From the NCBI GenBank assembly GCA_027486675.1, contig JAIXOQ010000008.1, forward strand, positions 62,001 through 126,000: DNA of 64,000 nucleotides, in the 5' to 3' direction. The notes under the pieces are model-generated. The model worked only from the letters and a program-made list of their open reading frames with translations, was not told the origin of the DNA and made no database searches. Both the position numbers and the translations under genes were made by a program. Source of the DNA: Pseudomonadota bacterium. Lineage in GTDB: Bacteria; Bdellovibrionota; UBA1018; CAIMNF01. The first letter of the stretch is position 1, and the number at the start of each line of letters is the position of its first letter. Positions 51,358-58,561 of the stretch are shown piece after piece.

Positions 51358-52701
51358 TTATATGTCCCACGCGCGCATCAGCGCATCAGCGCGTTTGATG
51401 TTCTCAAGTCGCTGTTCCGGTTTGATTAACTCATCAATCATTCGGTCTGCTTTATCGAGCCGCACACGGAGCACATCTTCAGCAGGATCCGGGATATGCA
51501 ATTTTCTCCGTGCAGCGGCTTTGTAGTTTTCTTGGACTCTGATGATCTTACGCCTATAAAGTTCAAGTTCTAATGCCAAGTCCAATTTGGCCGCAGAGGT
51601 TAGTTCGGTTACGGCTTCTGCCTCAAGCACGGCTAACTCCCATGCTCCTAGCTGAACGGCACCGATGAGCGAGACCTTTTGCGAATATGGAAGCAGCGTC
51701 AAAGTAGAGGAGAAGGAGACCGAGGACAACGCCAGTTTATCGGGAAAAGCTTCGTCGAGGTAAACGTCTTTTAAGAGCAGTCCTTGGGGCGGAGGGTATC
51801 CGTTCCGAGCTTGATATACTTTTCTGAATCCTCCGAGGTCCTCGCTGATAGTAATGTCGAGTGTAACGGACCTAGCTTCCTGCAATAGCGGGGCGCTGGT
51901 TGTGACCTGCGCGGCGGAGAGAAGTTGAGAAGTTGCTTTGCGCAACCATTTGTTGCTCGCAATCCAATATCCCAAAACACCACCACCGAAGACAAAAGGT
52001 ATCGCACTCGTCGGATCGAGGCTGCCCGGGAACAGTTTGTAAAGCACCACATCGGCCGCAAGACCGAGTATCGCGCCATAAATCGCTCCATTATCGGCTG
52101 TCGGGCTGATCATGCGGAGCATAAACTCTACGCGTTTTCTATCGGCTTTTGGCAGAGTTGCGAATGCAGTCGAAGTGATTCTTACAACTGCCTCTGCATA
52201 TTGGAATTGTCTTTGGGCTAAACTGAGGTCGTTCGGTTGGTCTGAGGCGAGGCCGAAGTGGTGCCTGAGCTCTGCTTTCCATTCCCTGAGTTCATAATTC
52301 AGGCGGTCATCAGAACTTTTGCCCGAGGTCATAAGATTGAGGTCAACATTCTTACTGAGCGCCTCGGCTTCGCTCGGGGTTTCGTCCGGGTATCCGAGTT
52401 TGTTCTTGAGATAGTCTTTGAATATTGAAAATCCGGACTCGGTAGCAAGATTCTCGGCTAAATGCACCCTTAACTCGAGCGACATGCTCATCACCACTGC
52501 AAGCCACTTCACGTTTTCTTGGGCTGTTTCTAGAATCGCTTTTTGCAGCGAGGCGGCCCCTTTGGCAACTTCATAGCAACCCTTCTCTATCGATTGGTTT
52601 GCTAGCTTTTTCAGAACCTCATCGTCTGCTTTGGTCGCATGCGCCGGTGGCGTGAGAGCAAAGAAAAGACCGAAGGAAAGCGCAGCAGCTTTTAAAACCA
52701 T
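51358..52701 (-). CDS. Array paralogue 3: exported helical protein with hydrophobic hairpin
   Basis: The 447-residue protein has the family layout: signal peptide VLKAAALSFGLFFALTPPAHA, block A SLQKAILETAQENVKWLAVV, block B LAQRQFQYAEAVVRITSTAF, a shorter hydrophobic region (AIYGAILGLAADVVLYKLF, SAIPFVFGGGVLGYWIA), then block C interrupted relative to its sisters by an insertion (LALSSVSFSSTLTLLPYSQKVSLIGAVQLGAWELAVL). The C-terminus (IPDPAEDVLRVRLDKADRMID) matches paralogue 4 closely, so these two are the nearest relatives in the array. Confidence 0.7.
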   Translation of the reverse strand: MVLKAAALSFGLFFALTPPAHATKADDEVLKKLANQSIEKGCYEVAKGAASLQKAILETAQENVKWLAVVMSMSLELRVHLAENLATESGFSIFKDYLKNKLGYPDETPSEAEALSKNVDLNLMTSGKSSDDRLNYELREWKAELRHHFGLASDQPNDLSLAQRQFQYAEAVVRITSTAFATLPKADRKRVEFMLRMISPTADNGAIYGAILGLAADVVLYKLFPGSLDPTSAIPFVFGGGVLGYWIASNKWLRKATSQLLSAAQVTTSAPLLQEARSVTLDITISEDLGGFRKVYQARNGYPPPQGLLLKDVYLDEAFPDKLALSSVSFSSTLTLLPYSQKVSLIGAVQLGAWELAVLEAEAVTELTSAAKLDLALELELYRRKIIRVQENYKAAARRKLHIPDPAEDVLRVRLDKADRMIDELIKPEQRLENIKRADALMRAWDI

Positions 52702-52742
52702 GATGGCCAGAACACTAACGTTAAAACGAGGTGCATGAAAGA

Positions 52743-52768
52743 GATAAGTTAGAGTGAATGATAAGACT
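52743..52768 (-). promoter_or_regulatory. Conserved upstream module of array paralogue 3
   Basis: gataagttagagtgaatgat then aagact on the plus strand, 42 bp from the ATG; coding sense AGTCTTATCATTCACTCTAACTTATC. The downstream part of the leader (ttaaaacg, gttctggcca in coding sense) is also shared with the other copies, and similarity extends about 80 bp further away from the gene, showing that whole gene-plus-leader units were duplicated. Confidence 0.5.
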
Positions 52769-52862
52769 TTAGTCTGGTGTCGTCCCTTGAATCAAAGCCT
52801 TCTTCATGTTGCATGGACAATCGAGAGCACACTTCGATGCTCCGCTTGAGCACTCACGAAGG

Positions 52863-54140
52863 TTAGGGGAGTCGCTTCCCTCGGGTTGGTAGAGGCCATA
52901 TTCTGCTTTCTACACGGCCCACTTGGTCGTCGACGGAACGAATCATTTGAAGCCGCTGATCTTGTGTGATTAGCGAGTCTATCAATTTATCCACCTTTTT
53001 TAGACGCATACGGAGTACGTCATCTGCGGGATCAGGGATTCTCACCCCTCCCGCCTGAGCAGCGTCATAGTAGTTGTCCCGAAGCTTGATCAGTTGACGC
53101 GCATAGAGTTCAATTCTCAGTGCTAAGTCTGATCTTGCTTCAGGGCTTAGATCGGCCACGCTTGCTTCTGCCTCAAGCACGGCTAGCTCCCATGCACCCA
53201 CCTGCACGGCATCGACGAGAGAGACAGAGCCGGATGCGACTTGTTCTGCAAAGGACTCTTCGGTCAGTGCGTCTTGTAGCTTTCTGGTTATTTTGTTGTC
53301 AGCAAACGTTATGCCGTTCTCAGGGCTTAGGTCCGACAACAAACGGAGTTTGACATTCAGTTCTTTCTGCCATGGATCAGCTTTGGGCTTAAGCCCCAGA
53401 TAAATGAGAGCAGTACCAACTGCCGACCCGCCCCCCGAAAAGATCAGTGCGTGTGCGGGGTCAATTGAACCACCCAGTACAAGCCCAATGAGTCCACCGA
53501 TCGAACCCCCAAAGAGGATACTAAATCCAAGTGATCCCTGAGGAGCGGGGCGCAAAACGCGCACCTGACTCATCCATTTGTTCATTGCAGCTTTTGGTTG
53601 AGTCGCCCAACAAATTGTTATGATTTTTAATATTGAATCGACATACTCAAGATGCGCTTTTGTTAAGTCCTCCGCGCTGATTGTCTTATCCGAAAAACCT
53701 AGCCGATGCTTAATCTCGCTGTCCCAAAGTTCTTTTTCAGTACCCAGTGCTTCATTCTTCGTGGTTTCCCAATCGAAGAGATCTTGAGTTCGATCAAAGA
53801 GCTGCTTGATTCTTATTGGGTAGTCTTCTGTTAGCTGGCTTAACTTCAAAAAGTCCTCAACCAAACTAATGCCTTCTGCTCCTGATATCTTTTCTACAAG
53901 ATGTGTTCGCAGTTCTGAGCTCATCGCGTTCACAACGGCAATCCACCTCACGTTTTCTTGTGCACTTTCGAAGATCGCTTCCTGAAGGGAAAGCTTACCC
54001 TCAGCAACTATCCCACAAGCATCGGCGTTGGCTTTTTCTGCAAGGTTCTTCAGCAGTTCATCGTACGCTTTGGTCGCATGAGCCGGTGGCGTTAGAGCAA
54101 AGAAAAGACTTAAGAAGATACAGGCTATTCTCATGTGCAT
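52863..54140 (-). CDS. Array paralogue 4: exported helical protein with hydrophobic hairpin
   Basis: The 425-residue protein has signal peptide RIACIFLSLFFALTPPAHA, block A in the diverged form SLQEAIFESAQENVRWIAVV, a weak block B (LEYVDSILKIITICWATQPKA), a glycine-rich hydrophobic region (LGFSILFGGSIGGLIGLVLGG, ALIFSGGGSAVGTALIYLG) and block C SGSVSLVDAVQVGAWELAVL. The N-terminal half is the most diverged of the six, while block C is fully kept. Only the promoter-proximal part of the common leader (ggccagtaaagtaacattaa) is recognisable upstream. Confidence 0.7.
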   Translation of the reverse strand: MHMRIACIFLSLFFALTPPAHATKAYDELLKNLAEKANADACGIVAEGKLSLQEAIFESAQENVRWIAVVNAMSSELRTHLVEKISGAEGISLVEDFLKLSQLTEDYPIRIKQLFDRTQDLFDWETTKNEALGTEKELWDSEIKHRLGFSDKTISAEDLTKAHLEYVDSILKIITICWATQPKAAMNKWMSQVRVLRPAPQGSLGFSILFGGSIGGLIGLVLGGSIDPAHALIFSGGGSAVGTALIYLGLKPKADPWQKELNVKLRLLSDLSPENGITFADNKITRKLQDALTEESFAEQVASGSVSLVDAVQVGAWELAVLEAEASVADLSPEARSDLALRIELYARQLIKLRDNYYDAAQAGGVRIPDPADDVLRMRLKKVDKLIDSLITQDQRLQMIRSVDDQVGRVESRIWPLPTRGKRLP

Positions 54141-54255
54141 GATGGCCAGTAAAGTAACATTAACTCTCAGTCAGCACAATCAAAGAACTCAACAGTTATT
54201 GATTCTGTTTATTTCCATTGCTGGACTTTCCTGACGCGTAGGGAATTAGGGAATA

Positions 54256-55530
54256 CTATCCTTTGCTTGCTTGCTTGCGGAGTCGCATTTCTGCATCCGC
54301 AGCTTCATCCAGGACTCTAAGTTTGGCCTGATCTTCTATCAAATGACGACTCAGAGTTATTGCTTCTTTGAGCCGGTTTTCCAATGCCTTCTTTGCAGCA
54401 GCGAATATGGGTATACCCGATGCCTCAGTGGTATTGAAGTTTGCAACTAACTCCCCCAGGTCACGCGCTAAAAGTTCAGCTCTCAGTGCTAAGTCCCATT
54501 TCGCTTCAGGACTAATGTCCTTTGCTTCCGACCCAGCAACTAGGACCGCAAGCTCCCATGCGCCCAGTTGTACGGCATCGACGATTGAGGCGGCGCCGGA
54601 GGCTAGTTCTTTTGGAAAGTTGCTATTCCAGAAGACGTCGATCAGGCGTAGCCCCTGGGCTGGTGCAACACGAGAGGTCGAGAGAGGAGTAAATGTGCTG
54701 ACCTGTGAAGTCCCGATGAGTTCAGGGGCGACATTTCTGCCCTCTCTCTTGTTTCGAGTTTGAATTTTGAGGTGGATACCGACTGCTGCAGCGGCACCGA
54801 GAATACCACCTACGGCTCCCGCGACTATGGCCGCTGGCACAGTGACATATCCTTCGGCTGTATTGCCCAAAACTGCATGAATGAAGAACCCACAAAAACC
54901 AACGATGAAGCTAAATGTAACACTTCCTGTAACATCTTTCGGTGGATCACTCGGAATGAGCATTCTTATGTCGGTCGGAAGTGTAACAAATGCAGTCGCT
55001 GCGATTTTCACTACTGCCTCCGCATATTGGAGCTTTCTGCGATTAACACTCAGGATGCTTTTTGAATTGGTGGATAAGCCAAAGTGATCCTTCAGCGCAG
55101 TTTTCCATTCAGTCAATTCATATTCGAGTTGCCGGGTAGGGTTCTTTCCGAGTGTCATCAATTTCTCTTCGACATCGGCCGTAAGTACCTCAATATCCTC
55201 TGCGAAATTATCGGGCGCATTGTTCTTCCGAGCATTGAGATATGAGTAAAAAACACGTGACCCATCCAAGCCAACAAGATTAGATGCTAGGTGAGTTCTT
55301 AACTGAGTTGACATGCTCTTTGCGACTGCAAGCCACTTCACGTTTTCTTTTGCCTTCTGAATGAGAGCCACCTTGAGTGACATCGCCCCTTCTGCCGTGA
55401 AGTTGCAAGCCTCGGTAATGGATTCATCTGCCAGTTGCTGCAGAGCCAGATCGTCCGCTTTGCCCGCATGCGCCAGCGGGGTGAGAGCAAAGAGCAGGCC
55501 TAGAGAAACATAGACTGTTTTAAGAAACAT
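54256..55530 (-). CDS. Array paralogue 5: exported helical protein with hydrophobic hairpin
   Basis: The 424-residue protein has signal peptide FLKTVYVSLGLLFALTPLAHA, block A SLKVALIQKAKENVKWLAVA, block B NRRKLQYAEAVVKIAATAFV, hydrophobic hairpin (VTFSFIVGFCGFFIHAVLG, VTVPAAIVAGAVGGILGAAAAVGI) and block C SGAASIVDAVQLGAWELAVL. It starts 6 bp after the end of paralogue 6, so it has no room for its own promoter and must be co-transcribed with it. Confidence 0.7.
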   Translation of the reverse strand: MFLKTVYVSLGLLFALTPLAHAGKADDLALQQLADESITEACNFTAEGAMSLKVALIQKAKENVKWLAVAKSMSTQLRTHLASNLVGLDGSRVFYSYLNARKNNAPDNFAEDIEVLTADVEEKLMTLGKNPTRQLEYELTEWKTALKDHFGLSTNSKSILSVNRRKLQYAEAVVKIAATAFVTLPTDIRMLIPSDPPKDVTGSVTFSFIVGFCGFFIHAVLGNTAEGYVTVPAAIVAGAVGGILGAAAAVGIHLKIQTRNKREGRNVAPELIGTSQVSTFTPLSTSRVAPAQGLRLIDVFWNSNFPKELASGAASIVDAVQLGAWELAVLVAGSEAKDISPEAKWDLALRAELLARDLGELVANFNTTEASGIPIFAAAKKALENRLKEAITLSRHLIEDQAKLRVLDEAADAEMRLRKQASKG

Positions 55531-55536
55531 AAAAGA

Positions 55537-56898
55537 CTACTTCAATCCGAGCTGCGCCTTGCGAAGGTCCATTTCTTGCTGTGCTGCATTCTCAAGCGCC
55601 CATTGTAGTTTCGTCTTCCGGTGGTGGACTGATTGATCAGGCTGAGCGCTGGCCACTAACCCGTCGATGGAGCCATTGCCTTCCTCTGAAGCCAGGAATT
55701 CTTCCTCCTTGAATATCAGCATTGAGCTGAGTCTTTTTGCCTGATTCCCCCTTAACTCTAGTGCTTTAGCAATGGTTTGAAGTTCTGGTGATTGTGGGAA
55801 TCTGTCTTCATACTCTTTTATAATCCTGACTATCTGGCCCAGCTCGAAATACAAAAGCTCCACTCTCAAGGCCAAGTTCCAGACTGACTTTTTGGATTCC
55901 TGAAAAGCCTGTGTCGCCTCATCTTGAAGCACGGAAAGCTCCCATGCCCCGAGCTGGACTCCGTCCAGGAGTGAGATATAAGAAGACGCTACTTGTTCTG
56001 GGAAGGATCGATCGCCATAGACCTCGCTTAAAGATAAACCCTTAGACGGTTGAACAAGGGTTGGGCCCAAAGTTGAGATTGGCGAACTAGAAATGATGGG
56101 CGTAGTTAACTCATGCAACAAAATCCTGTAACTGCGCACCTTACCAAGGAGTCTGCCTGCAATAACTCCCACAATTGTGCCAGCCGATGAGAATGGCCCA
56201 AGCCCAACATAGTTGAGCAGCGCAACATCGAGCGCGAAACCAACGGAAAGCCCGATGGCACCACCGTATAAGCCACCCCGTGTGATCACATTCGTATTTC
56301 TGAAAGGTTCTAACTCCATTTTTGCGGTATTATCCCAGGTTTCTCTAGTCGCTTTTGGAAGTGTTACGAATGCGGCCGCCGTAATACGAAATATTGCGTC
56401 CACATATTGAAATTGTCTTCGGGCTAAGCTGAGAGTGCTTGCTTGACCGTATGCAAGTTCAAAACGCCGCTCGAGTTCCTTCCGCCATTGCTGTTTTTCA
56501 TATCTCAGGTGATCGGACCGGGGCGTACTAAAATAACTGCGGACCGAGTGATAGACATTCTCGATTTGCTCAGAATTGTGATCAGGCGACTTTGTTTTCA
56601 AATCGAGATACGTTTTAAAATGATTGAATCCGGAACGATTAGCGAGTCGCAGTGCGAGCTCTGTTCTGAGCTGTGCCGACATGCTTTCCACCGCAGCAAG
56701 CCACCTCACGTTTTCTTTCTCAGTTTTTAAGATCGCTTCTTGCAGGGATAGGTTGCCTTCCGCAGCCTTCACGCAAGCCTCTTGGATCGCTTGTTTGGAT
56801 AGCTCCTTAACCAGCTCGTCTTCCACCGGTTCCGCATGCGACAGAGGTGTGATGGCAAAGAACAGGCCTAACAAACTAGCAGCACTCTTAAAGGACAT
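55537..56898 (-). CDS. Array paralogue 6: exported helical protein with hydrophobic hairpin
   Basis: I set the start at the ATG at 56898 (453 residues), which opens the signal peptide FKSAASLLGLFFAITPLSHA; the track start adds 31 residues that lie in the conserved leader. Block A SLQEAILKTEKENVRWLAAV, block B LARRQFQYVDAIFRITAAAF, hydrophobic hairpin (GGLYGGAIGLSVGFALDVAL, SSAGTIVGVIAGRLLG) and block C SSYISLLDGVQLGAWELSVL. Its tail resembles that of paralogue 1. It is the promoter-proximal gene of the array. Confidence 0.7.
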   Translation of the reverse strand: MSFKSAASLLGLFFAITPLSHAEPVEDELVKELSKQAIQEACVKAAEGNLSLQEAILKTEKENVRWLAAVESMSAQLRTELALRLANRSGFNHFKTYLDLKTKSPDHNSEQIENVYHSVRSYFSTPRSDHLRYEKQQWRKELERRFELAYGQASTLSLARRQFQYVDAIFRITAAAFVTLPKATRETWDNTAKMELEPFRNTNVITRGGLYGGAIGLSVGFALDVALLNYVGLGPFSSAGTIVGVIAGRLLGKVRSYRILLHELTTPIISSSPISTLGPTLVQPSKGLSLSEVYGDRSFPEQVASSYISLLDGVQLGAWELSVLQDEATQAFQESKKSVWNLALRVELLYFELGQIVRIIKEYEDRFPQSPELQTIAKALELRGNQAKRLSSMLIFKEEEFLASEEGNGSIDGLVASAQPDQSVHHRKTKLQWALENAAQQEMDLRKAQLGLK

Positions 56899-56940
56899 AT
56901 TGACCGGGAACTTAACTGTTAGATGAGGTGTGTGGCAATA

Positions 56941-56967
56941 GATAAGTTTATGTGAATGATAGAAGTT
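56941..56967 (-). promoter_or_regulatory. Conserved upstream module of array paralogue 6
   Basis: gataagtttatgtgaatgat then agaagtt on the plus strand, 43 bp from the ATG at 56898. It is the fourth instance with the same spacing and would drive paralogue 6 and the directly following paralogue 5. Confidence 0.5.
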
Positions 56968-56977
56968 GTAGGATATA

Positions 56978-57012
56978 ACGCAAATTTTCACTTAGAACAT
57001 GAAAATTTGCGT
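56978..57012 (-). terminator. 13-bp inverted repeat between epmA and the array
   Basis: ACGCAAATTTTCA (56978-56990) and TGAAAATTTGCGT (57000-57012) are exact reverse complements with a 9-nt loop. It lies 28 bp beyond the epmA stop and before the array's upstream module, as expected for a transcription stop separating the two units. No long T-run follows, so it could also be an operator. Confidence 0.5.
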
Positions 57013-57040
57013 CAGATTTTCATTACACGCAAAGCCCAGC

Positions 57041-58024
57041 TCATTCCCAAAACGGCTCGACCCCGATCACCTCTGAAATATCGCGTGCACCCAGCGCAAG
57101 CATCGCCAAACGATCTAAACCTATAGCTATCCCTACCGTGGGCCTCATCTTAGCAATAGAAGTTAACAAATCTTCGTCGATGGGCGACTCTGGGCGCTCG
57201 GAACCGTAGGCCTGACGCCGCTCTTCTTGATCCCGTAGAAAGTTCTTTCGCTGAAGTCCCGCGTCCCGAAGCTCTGAAAATGCATTCGCAAGCTCAATGG
57301 GTCCTGCGTAACACTCAAAACGATCAGCCCACAGATACCCTGAATCATCAGCGACTGTTTCGCAGAGGCTGGATTGGGAAATCGGGTAGTTCTCTATGAA
57401 GTAGACCTCATCTTTGGGTAGGCGGGGCTCAATCCCGTTGAACCAAATCCGAAAGTAGATGTCGTTCCAGGTGTCGGTGCTCTCAGTCCTAATGGAGCGC
57501 AGAGCTGCAGCCCGGGCCAGCTCCTCCTTTGTTTCGTGTTTCCTGAGATCAATTTCTACGAATTCCAAAAATAGGTCGTTCACTCGAAAGCTTCGGCACT
57601 TTGAGTCTACCCGTATTGGCTTTCCCTGATGCGACAGTGGCCCTGCGGCGCGCAGGAGATTTGAAACCTCAGACTGTAGGCCCTTCATATCTAGCGTGAT
57701 TGAGTACCATTCCAGCATCGTGAACTCGACGCGGTGTTCAGGGCTTTTAGGTTCAATGCGAAACGACGGAGCGAATTGGAAGATCTGTGAGGCCCCGCTT
57801 GCTAACAATTTTTTCATTCCAAACTCTGGCGATGTCGGGAGAAAAACAGGGGCCGCGGCAGGGCCGGAATCGGCACTGACCTGAATCGGGAAAATGTGCG
57901 GCTCCATGCCGGCCGATCTGACTAATAGCGGAGTGCGGACTTCAAGATAGCCGCACTGCAGCATGAAGTTTCGGACTCTCTGTTCCCATTCAAAGCGAAG
58001 CGTCCAGGTCGGTTTTGTTTCCAT
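57041..58024 (-). CDS. epmA: EF-P lysine lysyltransferase (EpmA/GenX/PoxA)
   Basis: I set the start at the ATG at 58024 (327 residues, METKPTWTLRFEWEQ), since the track's extra 56 residues are Cys/His-rich upstream sequence. It is a class II lysyl-tRNA-synthetase-like catalytic domain without the anticodon domain: FLPTSPEFGMKKLLA, motif 2 FRIEPKSPEHRVEFTMLEWY, GPIELANAFSELRD and motif 3 VGIAIGLDRLAMLALG. EpmA attaches beta-lysine to a conserved Lys of elongation factor P; the KamA enzyme in this window could supply it. A perfect palindrome lies 17 bp upstream of the start. Confidence 0.92.
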   Translation of the reverse strand: METKPTWTLRFEWEQRVRNFMLQCGYLEVRTPLLVRSAGMEPHIFPIQVSADSGPAAAPVFLPTSPEFGMKKLLASGASQIFQFAPSFRIEPKSPEHRVEFTMLEWYSITLDMKGLQSEVSNLLRAAGPLSHQGKPIRVDSKCRSFRVNDLFLEFVEIDLRKHETKEELARAAALRSIRTESTDTWNDIYFRIWFNGIEPRLPKDEVYFIENYPISQSSLCETVADDSGYLWADRFECYAGPIELANAFSELRDAGLQRKNFLRDQEERRQAYGSERPESPIDEDLLTSIAKMRPTVGIAIGLDRLAMLALGARDISEVIGVEPFWE

Positions 58025-58040
58025 GGTGTGGTCTTTATTA

Positions 58041-58060
58041 TTGCAACACCTGTGTTGCAA
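58041..58060. promoter_or_regulatory. Operator-like palindrome upstream of epmA
   Basis: TTGCAACACCTGTGTTGCAA: two exact 9-bp half sites with a 2-bp centre, starting 17 bp upstream of the epmA ATG. The short centre makes an RNA hairpin unlikely and a dimeric repressor site more likely. It might overlap the epmA promoter or leader. The regulator is unknown. Confidence 0.5.
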
Positions 58061-58228
58061 AACACAGCAACGGAAGTCGTGAATGGCCCATGGAGTCAGG
58101 CCTAGGGGCTTTTGCAGTCCGTGCCGACAGTTGGCAAGGGAATTGCTTGTAAAGTTGTGCGCAGATCCTAGATGACAGCGGGATGGTCCCAAAGCATTTT
58201 GGTCTGCATTTCAACCTTAGGAGATCTC

Positions 58229-58477
58229 ATGAAACTACTAGCAATCTTGGCAGCATTTGGATTCGTATCCCCAGCTTTCGCAAATTCCCATAGCGCAGAA
58301 GCCCCCCACGGTGATGCAGCGATGGCCGCCCATGGCGACGCCCATGCAGAAGTAAAAAAAGAAGAGCCAAAAGGCAAAAAGAAGAAAGTAAAGCCAACAA
58401 AAAAAGCAGAAGAAGCAGCGCCAGCAGCAGACGCAGCGCACGGTGATGCAGCGCACGGCGAAAAAGCAGCTCACTAA
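58229..58477 (+). CDS. Small exported His/Ala/Lys-rich protein
   Basis: From the ATG at 58229 (taggagatctcATG, good ribosome site) the protein has 82 residues. Signal peptide MKLLAILAAFGFVSPAFA, then a low-complexity mature part with HGDAA-type repeats (APHGDAAMAAHGDAHAEV, DAAHGDAAHGEKAAH) around a Lys-rich centre (KGKKKKVKPTKK). The spaced histidines might bind metal ions; the Lys stretch could bind nucleic acid or anionic polymers. Both are inference. A strong terminator follows directly, so it is a single-gene unit. Confidence 0.75.
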   Translation: MKLLAILAAFGFVSPAFANSHSAEAPHGDAAMAAHGDAHAEVKKEEPKGKKKKVKPTKKAEEAAPAADAAHGDAAHGEKAAH

Positions 58478-58504
58478 GCCTGATCTTTAAAACAGCTTAA
58501 GAGG

Positions 58505-58539
58505 GGGCCGAGAGTCTACAGACTTTCGGCCCTTTTTTT
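58505..58539 (+). terminator. Intrinsic terminator after the His-rich protein gene
   Basis: GGGCCGAGAGTC (58505-58516), loop TACA, GACTTTCGGCCC (58521-58532): a 12-bp stem with one G-T pair, followed by TTTTTTT. This is the clearest rho-independent terminator in the window; it ends 22 bp before the histidine kinase start. Confidence 0.92.
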
Positions 58540-58561
58540 ATGCTACCTACTTAGGAAGGCT

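Noticed and set aside
48366-56898. Array genes as colicin, ClyA or another named pore-forming toxin family
   Set aside because: Only the general layout (helices plus hydrophobic hairpin) fits; none of the specific motifs I know for these families is present, so no name was given.
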